From assembly GCA_027489035.1 (NCBI GenBank), contig JAIYAN010000015.1:248001-312000 (forward strand): a stretch of DNA of 64,000 bases, written 5' to 3'. Under the pieces are notes generated by a model. It saw only the letters and a program-made list of their open reading frames with translations, did not search any database and was not told the origin of the DNA. The DNA is from Chitinophagaceae bacterium. Lineage in GTDB: Bacteria; Bacteroidota; Bacteroidia; Chitinophagales; Chitinophagaceae. Positions 10,380 through 18,822 of this stretch are shown here, in pieces (within the stretch, counting starts at the first letter, position 1; the number at the start of each line of letters is the position of its first letter). Position numbers and translations under genes: made by a program.

Positions 10380-12014
10380 TTATTCAAATATGGCAAATTT
10401 GTTTTTGGGGCGAATGCTGTCCTGCCAATTGAATCCTTTTAAAAATGTATAATTCTCAGGAATTTGATTCATGGGGTATAACGCGCCCTTAACCTGGTTC
10501 ACAAATTTTATTTTATTGATGTTTTTATTTCTAAAAAAAATATCAATCACATCGCAGCTACTTCTGTTCATTCCGGTATATGCGCTGTCTTCACCTTGAG
10601 GATAAAAAATACTTTCTGCAGAAATTCCCTTTGTACGGATATAATCGATATTACCATCTACGAATGAACCATTCATTGTTTTACCCACCATCTGATTGTA
10701 AAATCCTTGTTCTGTTTTATTTATTACCATTGCATTATTATATACAAAAAGTCTTTGTGGTTGTTGATTTTTAGTAAACAATAAAATGGTATCTCCCGAA
10801 AGTTGTGTATTCCCATTCCAGCAGTAAGGTTTTTGATATAATTTAAACACGGAATCTTCTGTTGAAAAAATCAAATTACCACAAACAGATTGTAATGAAT
10901 CATTGAAAATCTTCACATTTTGATAAGCTCTAAAATATCTGATACTATCTGTTTTTTCGGGTGGGGCTTTCAATTTTAATGTATCTGTAATTCCTGCTTT
11001 TTTTCTATTTTCTGCAATTTCTATAGCTGTCATGATGCGCTTATTTGAATATAACGTATCCGCAGTTATAAACGTACTGTCTTGATTTTTATAAAAAATC
11101 ATAATCGGCTTTCGAGTTGCTAAAAAGCTGCCATTTTTTTTATCAATAAATATTTTATCGCCCAAAACCATCACCTGATTTGTACTGTCTACCAATTTCC
11201 CGTTTCCTTCAATTTGTATCGTATTGGTTTTTTCTTCGAATGCCACTTTATTGCCACTCATATACCTCGATTTATCTCTGAAAACCGTTTTCTCATTAAA
11301 AACTGCTTCTCCAGTTTCGAGGTTATAATTACCAGATTTGGTATCGATGGTAGATTGTTCGGAAATGATATGTGTTGGTGAAATAAAATAAGCTGTTTTG
11401 AAAGCGGTATTATACCTTAAACTATCCGCATTCATCTCATATTTTGGGTCTTTCAGTTGTACGTTATTTTTAAAAAATACTTCTTTTGTATCTGAATAAT
11501 AAATTGCGCGCTCACTGGTTAAAGTTGTATTTTGGTTTTTCACCTTACCTCCATTTTGATAAGTGGCAATACCCGTTCTTAGGTCGTAAATTAAATCGTT
11601 GGTAGTTAGTGTTGCTTTCCCGTCTGTTAGTTTTACTGATTTTTTTAGATAAGCCACTTGTTCATTTCCAATATACTTTAGGTAATCGGAATACGTGTTT
11701 ACGGTATCTGCATCATTGATATGCACATGTCCAAATACTTCTGCAATACCAAGTAGTTTATTTAATACAATGCTGTCTCCACTCAGGATTGTATTTCCTT
11801 GTTTTACAATCGCGCTTCCTGCAAGGGTTTCAATCACTTGTCCGTCACCTAGTGTAATCTGCCTAAGGTCATTTGCTTTAATGATTTCAATTTTACGAAT
11901 GGTATCGTTTGAAAATGGAAGCTTAAGCGTATCATTCTGACATATCGCTTTTGGATTAAAAATGTTCAGAAAACAAAGCAACATAATCAAGCATCTAAAC
12001 ATTTTTCTTTGCAT
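10380..12014 (-). CDS. OstA-like (LptA-type) lipopolysaccharide transport protein
   Basis: 544 residues with a signal peptide ending in AICQND. Repeated short beta-strand units such as GDGQVIETLAGSAIVKQGNT, GDSIVLNKLLGIAEVFGHV and LTTNDLIYDLRTGIATYQNG are the beta-jellyroll pattern of the OstA/LptA family, which forms the periplasmic bridge for LPS. It is the last gene of a leftward amidase-MCE-OstA set (gap 15 bp to the MCE gene) that faces lptD, which supports an LPS-transport role. An internal ATG at residue 5 is an alternative start. It is much longer than proteobacterial LptA, as is usual for this group in Bacteroidota. Confidence 0.85.
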   Translation of the reverse strand: MQRKMFRCLIMLLCFLNIFNPKAICQNDTLKLPFSNDTIRKIEIIKANDLRQITLGDGQVIETLAGSAIVKQGNTILSGDSIVLNKLLGIAEVFGHVHINDADTVNTYSDYLKYIGNEQVAYLKKSVKLTDGKATLTTNDLIYDLRTGIATYQNGGKVKNQNTTLTSERAIYYSDTKEVFFKNNVQLKDPKYEMNADSLRYNTAFKTAYFISPTHIISEQSTIDTKSGNYNLETGEAVFNEKTVFRDKSRYMSGNKVAFEEKTNTIQIEGNGKLVDSTNQVMVLGDKIFIDKKNGSFLATRKPIMIFYKNQDSTFITADTLYSNKRIMTAIEIAENRKKAGITDTLKLKAPPEKTDSIRYFRAYQNVKIFNDSLQSVCGNLIFSTEDSVFKLYQKPYCWNGNTQLSGDTILLFTKNQQPQRLFVYNNAMVINKTEQGFYNQMVGKTMNGSFVDGNIDYIRTKGISAESIFYPQGEDSAYTGMNRSSCDVIDIFFRNKNINKIKFVNQVKGALYPMNQIPENYTFLKGFNWQDSIRPKNKFAIFE

Positions 12015-12029
12015 TAGGGATGCGTTTAA

Positions 12030-13049
12030 CTATTTTTTGTTGATGTATGGCGAACTGATGGTGTCAGGTAGCGCAATATTTAAAGGGGTTTGTTTTTCTT
12101 TTTTTCCAAAGATAGAAATGGAAACATATCTTGACGGATGAACCCTTATGTCATCAAGTAAAACGTTTATTTTATTGCTTGTTGAAGTTAGGTTTTTGTA
12201 AAGCGTTGGGTCGTTGAATAATAAACCTAAACTGCTTTCTTTTGAGTTTAATTTTGCAATTACTGCTTTTAAATTATTGATGGTGCTGTCGAGTAAACTT
12301 AATGATTGTTGCACATTGAGTTTAGCTAATTTTTCGGTAGTGATGTCAATATTGGTGAAAACATTATTAAGTTTTTGGTTATTTGCTGCAATATTATCTG
12401 TTATTGATGCTGCATTATTTAGCGTTTTTGAAAGCGGTCCGTTAGTGCTGTTAAGCATTATTTCCAGTGATGCCGTTGTTGCATTTACAGATGAAGTGAT
12501 TTTATTTAAATTTTGAAGTGCAGCTGCAATATTTTTTTTGTTTTCTGCATCCAGCACTTGATTGAAATTTAATAAAATGGAATCAGCTGTTCCAACAGTA
12601 CTTTTTATGGTTGATAATAAAGGGTCAACCTTACTGTTTATCATATTTTCTAAAAAACCATCTCGCTCAATAGTTTGGATGGTGTCTTTGCTTTTTAAAT
12701 AAGTTGTAGCATTACCCAATTGAATTTCAATTTTGGTAACGGAAAGTGGGTTGGGGTTAATAAAAGCTATAGAATTTGTTGGGATGTAAATTTCTTTTTG
12801 GATGGAAATGGTAACCAACATCTGCTTCATGTCTTTACTATTGTTAATGGCGTAAATATTTCCAACTTGCAAGCCATTGATGAATACTGGGTTTGATGTA
12901 GCCAATCCTTGTACATTTTGATATTTGGCATACAATGTCATTGTTTTGGAAAACAATTTATTTCCTTTTAAAAAATTAAAACCCAAAATCAATAATATGA
13001 TTACAATTATTCCAAGTAGTCCAACTTTAAATTCGTTTGATATTTTCAC
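12030..13049 (-). CDS. MlaD/MCE family lipid transport protein
   Basis: 339 residues. One N-terminal membrane anchor (KVGLLGIIVIILLILGFNFL) is followed by an MCE domain (about residues 38-115; VQGLATSNPVFINGLQVGNI) and a long helical region with heptad-like Asn/Leu repeats. MCE proteins such as MlaD bind and pass lipids between inner and outer membrane. The start is a GTG, six bases after the amidase stop codon, so the two genes are almost surely cotranscribed. The partner ATPase and permease (MlaE/MlaF) are not in the window. Confidence 0.9.
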   Translation of the reverse strand: MKISNEFKVGLLGIIVIILLILGFNFLKGNKLFSKTMTLYAKYQNVQGLATSNPVFINGLQVGNIYAINNSKDMKQMLVTISIQKEIYIPTNSIAFINPNPLSVTKIEIQLGNATTYLKSKDTIQTIERDGFLENMINSKVDPLLSTIKSTVGTADSILLNFNQVLDAENKKNIAAALQNLNKITSSVNATTASLEIMLNSTNGPLSKTLNNAASITDNIAANNQKLNNVFTNIDITTEKLAKLNVQQSLSLLDSTINNLKAVIAKLNSKESSLGLLFNDPTLYKNLTSTSNKINVLLDDIRVHPSRYVSISIFGKKEKQTPLNIALPDTISSPYINKK

Positions 13050-13055
13050 TTTTTT

Positions 13056-14045
13056 TTATTTTGTAGATGAACCATTGGTTTTAATCATGTTTTCCATTTG
13101 ATTTTTATAATGCACAATAGCATCTGCAATGGTTGATGCCATTTCCCGCTGTCCAGATTCACTGTTTAAAAAACGCTCATCTTCTGGATTATTAATAAAA
13201 CCAGTTTCAATTAATATTGCAGGCATGTTCGTTGCTTGCAACACCCATATTCCAACTTGACGTTGGTTAACACCCAATGCAGGGCGATTTGTTTTTTCAA
13301 CTTCTTCATTTACATAAGTGGCCAGAAGATCACTTTTTTCTTGATATCTTTTTGCATAAACTTGTGCAATTGCTCTTCCAGCAGGAGAATTGAAATCAAA
13401 ATTAGTATAAGTAGAATCAGCGCCAGCAGCAGATCCTGTTTCAATTTGGAAGTCTGATTCTAGATTTCCGTCATCTTGCATGATGGCTTTTAACTTATCA
13501 CTTGTTTTGTGTGCTGCGAATATCCAAACACTGGTTCCGCTTCTTGAAAGTGGCATTTTAAAATATTCGTAAGTAGGTTCTACCGTTTGATAAGGAGTTG
13601 AAATCTTCTTTTTCTTTTTCCCCTTTCCTTTATACGTTATTTTATATCTAGTTACGGTGTGTGAGCCAGTTTGTCTTTTGCCGGTTTTTAATGGTCCAGA
13701 ATCCGCATGTATGCAAATAAATAAATCACCATTGTTTTGATTGGCAATTTTTGCTTTTTCAGTAGGAGATTGGTAAATATCCGTAGTTCTTGTAGGTATT
13801 GTGTTAACTTCTGGAAGTTTTTTCTTCAATTCCTCTACTAGTTTCATTGAAATGGCTAAGGTGATATCTTTCTCATTTGATCTTAAAGAATTTTCATATT
13901 GGCCAACTGCTCCAAAATCATCACCACCATGACCTGCATCTACAATTATAGTTTTTAGTTTTTTAGGTGTTTGTGCAAATAATGTTGTTGTAATTAACAT
14001 GAAAATACTTGCAGAAAAACATAAAAAATACTTCAGTTTTAGCAT
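13056..14045 (-). CDS. N-acetylmuramoyl-L-alanine amidase (Amidase_3)
   Basis: Cleaves the amide bond between N-acetylmuramic acid and the stem peptide in peptidoglycan. A signal peptide (cut near LFAQ, residue 25) leads into the catalytic domain: zinc ligand His39 in VDAGHGGDDFGA, a second His in FICIHADSG, and the catalytic Glu in ILIETGFINN near the end. There is a basic insertion (YKGKGKKKKKIS) in the middle, typical of Bacteroidota versions. It is the first gene of the leftward operon with the MCE and OstA-like genes and is divergent from lptD (93 bp between starts), consistent with coordinated envelope assembly. Confidence 0.95.
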   Translation of the reverse strand: MLKLKYFLCFSASIFMLITTTLFAQTPKKLKTIIVDAGHGGDDFGAVGQYENSLRSNEKDITLAISMKLVEELKKKLPEVNTIPTRTTDIYQSPTEKAKIANQNNGDLFICIHADSGPLKTGKRQTGSHTVTRYKITYKGKGKKKKKISTPYQTVEPTYEYFKMPLSRSGTSVWIFAAHKTSDKLKAIMQDDGNLESDFQIETGSAAGADSTYTNFDFNSPAGRAIAQVYAKRYQEKSDLLATYVNEEVEKTNRPALGVNQRQVGIWVLQATNMPAILIETGFINNPEDERFLNSESGQREMASTIADAIVHYKNQMENMIKTNGSSTK

Positions 14046-14117
14046 AGTTATAATAGGTTTGTTCTTTATGTTTTGAGTGTTGTAAAATTATTCACAATCA
14101 CATTATATTAATATGGT

Positions 14118-14125
14118 TATTTTTG
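14118..14125 (+). promoter_or_regulatory. -7 box ahead of lptD
   Basis: TATTTTTG fits TAnnTTTG and lies 13 bp before the lptD start codon. No TTG is found at the usual upstream distance, so the call rests on the -7 box alone. Confidence 0.4.
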
Positions 14126-14138
14126 TGCCTCACATTTT

Positions 14139-16850
14139 ATGAGGCAACTTCACAAAGGTAAGGCAAATTATTTTTCACATACCTCCAGGGCATTATTAAT
14201 TGCCGTGTTAATATTTTATGTCAACTTTTCTTCTTCATTTGCCATCAATAGTAAAGAAACAGCAAAAAAATATAATTCAAAGTCTAGGCAAGTTGATTTA
14301 AAAAGAGAACATAAAAAAGTTAAAAAATCTACGAATATCCAAACTGTATTTCTCGACACCACAATTGTACCTAAAATAGATACAATTAACTTTACTGGTT
14401 CCAAAGATTCTTTAAATGCTCCTGTGTTTTATCAAGCAGAAGACTCAATGGTTTTTGATATTCCTGCCAAACGATTGTATTTATATGGAAAAGAAGCTAA
14501 TATTAAATATGAAGACAATCAGTTGATGGCGCCTTTTATTTCATTTGATCAAGCCACACAAACCGTAGGCGCTTATCTAACAAAGGATAGCACAGGAAAA
14601 GTAATAACCTATCCAACATTTAATCAATCTGATTTTAAAACGATTAGTGATACCATTCAGTTTAATATGAAAACTGGTAAGGGGTTGACAAAAGGAACCT
14701 ATACCCAACAAGGTGAAATGTTTGTATATGGTGAGAAAATTAAGAAAATAAATGAACGTGAATTTTTTGCCAAGAATGGTCGATTTACAACGTGTAATTT
14801 AGATACCCCACATTTCGCTTTTGTGAGCAACAAAATTAAATTCATCAATAAAAAAATGGCTTTTACAGGCCCGGTGCATCCTGAAATTGAAGGCGTTCCT
14901 ATCCCGGTTGTACTTCCTTTTGGATTGTATCCGCTAACTCAAGGGCGACATTCGGGTTTTATTTCACCAAATTTTACAGCCAATGATCAACTTGGTTTGG
15001 CCATGGAAGGCGTTGGTTATTATAAAATTTTAAGTGACAATTGGGACGTTGTTGCTAGGGGTACATTATACTCTTATGGCGGTTGGACTTTCGGGGTTAG
15101 TCCGCGTTACTTTAAAAAATATCGATACCAAGGAAACTTTTCAGTTAATTTGATGAGCTTGAAAAATGGGTTTAAAGGCGATCCTGATTTTTCTAAAAAC
15201 AATACGTTTAAAATCAATTGGAGCCATACTGCTGATATGAAAGCTAGGCCAGGTGTTACGTTCAACGCTTTTGTGAATGCGGGAAGTTCTAAATTCAATA
15301 GTCAAGTGCCCAATAGTCCAACCACCAATTTTAACAACACCCTTAATTCTTCCATATCGTATTCAAAAGTTTGGAAAGACAAACCATTTAATTTTCAGGT
15401 AAGCGCTAACCATGATCAAAATACCAATTTGAATTTGATAAACTTCAGGTTTCCAGATGCTAATTTTAGTGTGAATACTTTGTATCCATTTAGAAAGAAA
15501 GAAGGAGTTGGTGAAGCAAAATGGTATGAAAATATTGGTGTAGCATTAAATACGGTTTTCAAAAGCACTTCGTTTTTTTATGACACCGCTTCAGCTGCGG
15601 CCAAACAATTGAGTAGTAATTTCAGATGGGGTGCCAGCCATGATATACCCATTTCATTATCATTGCCTGCACTTGGTCCATTACAAATATCTCCTAGGGT
15701 TAGTTATCAAGAAAAATGGTATCAAGAAAAATTTGCTTTAACATGGAATCCTACGGATAAAAAAATCGATACATCGATTCAGCGTGGATTTTATACAGCA
15801 AGAGAAATGAGTTACGGTATTGGTGTTACTTCTCGAATTTTTGGCATGATTGGGTTTAATAAAAATAGTAAAGTTCAGGCCATACGTCATGAAATCAGGC
15901 CATCATTTGGGTTGAATTATAAACCAGATATGAATGCCAGAAATTTTTATACCATTCAAACCGATACTACAGGCAGAACTACACAATTCAATTATTTTGA
16001 TAGAAGTATTCTAGGTTCATTTTCATCCGGAAGATTTGGTGGCATGAATTTCGGAATAGATAATGTTCTTCAAATGAAGTATAAAAATGGAAAGGATACG
16101 GCTCAAGAGGCTCAAAAAATTTCACTCCTTGATGGATTAAGTATCAATGGTGCATATAATTTTTTAAAGGACTCTTTTCAATTGGAGTTTTTACAAGTTG
16201 CAGCTAGAACCAATTTGCTCAATAAATTAAGCATCACAGCCAGTGCCATTTTTGATCCTTACATAACCAATAGCAGTGGCATCAGAACTAAAAAATTAGT
16301 CTGGACAAAAACGCCGATTTCTTTGGGGAGATTGTTGTCTGGACAAGTTTCTTTAGACAGCAGATTTAATGGAGGGGATAAACAAACAACTAACAATAAA
16401 CAACAAACAACAAATATTAATCAACAAACTGGAATGCCTATGGATGAATACCAGCAAGAAGCGGCATACATCCAAAGAAATGCCAGCGAATTTGCAGACT
16501 TTTCAATTCCTTGGAGTCTGTCGTTTTCATACTCATTGCGTTTTTTTAGAAATATATCTCCAACCAATCCAACAAAGTTCACCACTACCATTAATCAAGA
16601 TTTCAATTGGAATGGGGATATAAATTTATCGCCGAAATGGAAAATTGGCATGTCGGGTTCTTACAATATTAGTTTAAAAGAATTGGGGGTACTTTCTATG
16701 AATTTATCACGCGATTTACATTGTTGGCAAATGTCTGTATCCATTTCTCCAGTTGGACGATATAAATTCTTCACCATCAACATTAGTCCCAAATCAAGCT
16801 TGTTGAGGGATATTAAGGTCAATAGGACGAGATATTTTTATGATTTGTAA
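14139..16850 (+). CDS. lptD: LptD-like LPS-assembly outer-membrane protein
   Basis: 903 residues. After a signal region (about residues 18-36, ending SSFA) comes a periplasmic OstA-like jellyroll (DSMVFDIPAKRLYLYGKEAN, then a 'GLTKGTYTQQGEMFVYGEKI' type repeat) and then a long beta-barrel starting near PVVLPFGLYPLTQGRHSGF, the family hallmark of Bacteroidota LptD. It inserts LPS in the outer leaflet of the outer membrane. The OstA-like gene in the divergent operon is the likely bridge partner. About residues 747-765 form a Gln/Asn/Thr-rich insert (DKQTTNNKQQTTNINQQ) encoded by low-complexity DNA, probably an external loop. Confidence 0.92.
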   Translation: MRQLHKGKANYFSHTSRALLIAVLIFYVNFSSSFAINSKETAKKYNSKSRQVDLKREHKKVKKSTNIQTVFLDTTIVPKIDTINFTGSKDSLNAPVFYQAEDSMVFDIPAKRLYLYGKEANIKYEDNQLMAPFISFDQATQTVGAYLTKDSTGKVITYPTFNQSDFKTISDTIQFNMKTGKGLTKGTYTQQGEMFVYGEKIKKINEREFFAKNGRFTTCNLDTPHFAFVSNKIKFINKKMAFTGPVHPEIEGVPIPVVLPFGLYPLTQGRHSGFISPNFTANDQLGLAMEGVGYYKILSDNWDVVARGTLYSYGGWTFGVSPRYFKKYRYQGNFSVNLMSLKNGFKGDPDFSKNNTFKINWSHTADMKARPGVTFNAFVNAGSSKFNSQVPNSPTTNFNNTLNSSISYSKVWKDKPFNFQVSANHDQNTNLNLINFRFPDANFSVNTLYPFRKKEGVGEAKWYENIGVALNTVFKSTSFFYDTASAAAKQLSSNFRWGASHDIPISLSLPALGPLQISPRVSYQEKWYQEKFALTWNPTDKKIDTSIQRGFYTAREMSYGIGVTSRIFGMIGFNKNSKVQAIRHEIRPSFGLNYKPDMNARNFYTIQTDTTGRTTQFNYFDRSILGSFSSGRFGGMNFGIDNVLQMKYKNGKDTAQEAQKISLLDGLSINGAYNFLKDSFQLEFLQVAARTNLLNKLSITASAIFDPYITNSSGIRTKKLVWTKTPISLGRLLSGQVSLDSRFNGGDKQTTNNKQQTTNINQQTGMPMDEYQQEAAYIQRNASEFADFSIPWSLSFSYSLRFFRNISPTNPTKFTTTINQDFNWNGDINLSPKWKIGMSGSYNISLKELGVLSMNLSRDLHCWQMSVSISPVGRYKFFTINISPKSSLLRDIKVNRTRYFYDL

Positions 16851-16872
16851 AAGAAAAGATTTGGAATAGTTG

Positions 16873-16926
16873 CTATTCTTCAAGTCTGTTTGGAATGTCC
16901 ATACGTTCATGCAAAATACGAATGAC
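16873..16926 (-). pseudogene. ParE toxin remnant (C-terminal end only)
   Basis: Directly downstream of the ParD gene and in its reading frame, 18 codons between a TAA (16927-16929) and a TAG (16873-16875) read VIRILHERMDIPNRLEE. This is the characteristic end of ParE/RelE-superfamily toxins (VxRILHxRMDI). Only ~37 bp separate it from the ParD stop, so nearly the whole toxin has been deleted. Confidence 0.7.
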
Positions 16927-16965
16927 TTAAAATTGCTTTCTATTTAAAAATTACTTTTAATGCTT

Positions 16966-17208
16966 TTATAGATATTTTTGGTGGAGCGCGGCTAAATGTT
17001 TTTTGGGATCAAAGTTTTCTACTCTTTTAGAACGTTCCCCTTTTTTCAAGGATGTATCAAGATTCTTTTTCATTTCATTCTTATTTTCAAGTAATCTCAA
17101 GGCAGCAATCACAACTTCACTTGCAGAATTATAGCGCCCAGATGAAATTTCGGTATCAATGAATTTTTCAAAATGTTCACCTAATAAAATTGAAATGTTT
17201 CTAGCCAT
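16966..17208 (-). CDS. ParD-family type II antitoxin, orphan
   Basis: 80 residues with the ribbon-helix-helix start ARNISILLGEHFEKFIDTEI and the ParD signature SGRYNSASEVVIAALRLLE, followed by a charged toxin-binding tail. ParD antitoxins neutralise ParE gyrase poisons and repress their own operon. Here the toxin gene that should follow is reduced to a stump of ~17 residues, so this antitoxin is an orphan. It could still act as a DNA-binding regulator or protect against a ParE encoded elsewhere. Confidence 0.9.
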   Translation of the reverse strand: MARNISILLGEHFEKFIDTEISSGRYNSASEVVIAALRLLENKNEMKKNLDTSLKKGERSKRVENFDPKKHLAALHQKYL

Positions 17209-17243
17209 TCTTTCTTTTTTGAAATTTCTATTTTAGAATTCAA

Positions 17244-17984
17244 TTATTTCTTCTCCAACAAAGCTTTCGTCATCAATTCATGCACATGCACATTCATCGT
17301 TTTTGCAGTGAATCCTACGGGAGAAACAGGAGGGAGAAATGTCATGCTCAATTTTGTAGGTAAAAGGTAAAACGCTTTGTCAATTGGCATAGCTGTTTTG
17401 GTGCCTCTAATGATACAAGGAATAATTTCTTTTTGGGTTTCAACGGATAATTTAAAAGCACCATCAAAAAAAGTTTTTAATACCTGATTACTTCTATTTC
17501 TGGTCCCTTCTGGATAAATACACATGTGCATCCCTTTGTTTAAAACCTTCTTCATGGCTTCGTAACTTTTAGTTCTGCTTTTTTCATTGTTTCTATCAAT
17601 CAATATTGCTCCAATTTTATAGAATAACCCAAATAGAGGCACTTTTGAAAATGATGCTTTGCCAATGGTTTTATGTGCTCCAGGCACAAATGGAGCAGAA
17701 AGGGGAATATCGAGTAAGGCATTGTGGTTGAATACAACGATGTAGTTTTTGTTTTCTATAAAATTATTTTTTCCTGAAATGGTTAATCTGCATCCAATCA
17801 AACAAAGCCAAATGCGCATCCAAATATTTGAAATGAGTATAAAATATTTTTGCCCGCGAATTTTGTTTTTAAACAAATGATAACATAATGCCGGGATGAT
17901 TATAATCAGAAATGTGGTTACAAAAGTTATCAAACCCCAAACCGCCCATAACCTAGCAAAAATATTTTTTAAAATGGTTTTCAA
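17244..17984 (-). CDS. plsC: 1-acyl-sn-glycerol-3-phosphate acyltransferase
   Basis: 246 residues with an N-terminal membrane segment (FVTTFLIIIIPALCYHLF) and the two diagnostic motifs of the PlsC family: NHNALLD (HX4D, about residue 85) and YPEGTRNRS (about residue 154). It makes phosphatidic acid from lysophosphatidic acid in phospholipid synthesis. The start is a TTG; no ATG is available before residue 50, and the TTG start gives the usual N-terminal length. It is 36 bp from parD and 38 bp from ung, all leftward. Confidence 0.9.
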   Translation of the reverse strand: MKTILKNIFARLWAVWGLITFVTTFLIIIIPALCYHLFKNKIRGQKYFILISNIWMRIWLCLIGCRLTISGKNNFIENKNYIVVFNHNALLDIPLSAPFVPGAHKTIGKASFSKVPLFGLFYKIGAILIDRNNEKSRTKSYEAMKKVLNKGMHMCIYPEGTRNRSNQVLKTFFDGAFKLSVETQKEIIPCIIRGTKTAMPIDKAFYLLPTKLSMTFLPPVSPVGFTAKTMNVHVHELMTKALLEKK

Positions 17985-18022
17985 ATGAATTCTATTTTTT
18001 GATTGCTGTAATTAATTATTTA

Positions 18023-18700
18023 TTAAACAAGTTTCCAGTCGATTGGCTCAAGCCCTGATCTCATGAGCAATTGATTGGTTTTTGAAAAATGTTTGCATCC
18101 TAAAAATCCTTTGTGTGCCGACAATGGGGAAGGGTGGGCTGCAGTTAAAATATGGTGCTTTGCTGGATGAATTAAATCTGCTTTTTGCTGGGCAAATTTT
18201 CCCCAAAGTAAAAATACAATGTCTTTTTTTTGTTCAGATAAAGCGTAGATAACCGCGTCTGTAAAATTCATCCATCCGTATTTTTCATGACTAAGTGGTT
18301 CGCCTTCTCTAACGGTAAGTGAAGTGTTTAGCAACAATACACCTTGCTTAGCCCAATTGGTTAAATCTCCTTTTTTTTCAGGAACCGATACCCCTATATC
18401 TGATTTTAATTCTTTTAAAATGTTTTGAAGTGAAGGCGGATAAGCAACTCCGTTAGGAACCGAAAAACTTAGTCCATGCGCCTGACCTTTTTTATGATAA
18501 GGGTCTTGTCCTAATATTACCACAAGTACATCATCAAAATGCGTTTGTTCAAAAGCATTGAAAATCAAAGAACCTGGCGGCAATATGGTTTTACCTTGTG
18601 CTTTTTCGGAAGTTAAAAAAGTAGTTAACTGCTCAAAATAGGGCTTCTTAAATTCTTGCTTTAAAACTTTTTTCCAAGATGAATGAATCTGAACGCTCAT
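18023..18700 (-). CDS. ung: Uracil-DNA glycosylase, family 1
   Basis: Removes uracil from DNA as the first step of base excision repair. The catalytic water-activating loop GQDPYH (about residues 60-65) and the minor-groove loop HPSPLSAHKGFLGCKHFS (from about residue 187) are both intact, and 225 residues is the normal length. It lies 38 bp upstream of plsC on the same strand. Confidence 0.97.
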   Translation of the reverse strand: MSVQIHSSWKKVLKQEFKKPYFEQLTTFLTSEKAQGKTILPPGSLIFNAFEQTHFDDVLVVILGQDPYHKKGQAHGLSFSVPNGVAYPPSLQNILKELKSDIGVSVPEKKGDLTNWAKQGVLLLNTSLTVREGEPLSHEKYGWMNFTDAVIYALSEQKKDIVFLLWGKFAQQKADLIHPAKHHILTAAHPSPLSAHKGFLGCKHFSKTNQLLMRSGLEPIDWKLV

Positions 18701-18715
18701 GAGTGAGAATTTAAG

Positions 18716-18822
18716 TCAAAATTTAAAATTCAAAAGTCAAAAATTGGTTATTCTACTTTTAAAAATTTCCACACTAAACAACAGGTATTTTTTTACTTTT
18801 TAATTTTTACTTTTTAATTTGT
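18716..18822. repeat. AT-rich word-repeat spacer
   Basis: Between ung and the ABC-F gene the DNA repeats words such as TCAAAA(T/A)TT, CAAAAGTCAAAA, and TTTTTACTTTTTAA (twice at 18789-18820). The same words occur at 42319-42420, so this looks like a member of a dispersed inverted-repeat family rather than random AT-rich DNA. Confidence 0.5.
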
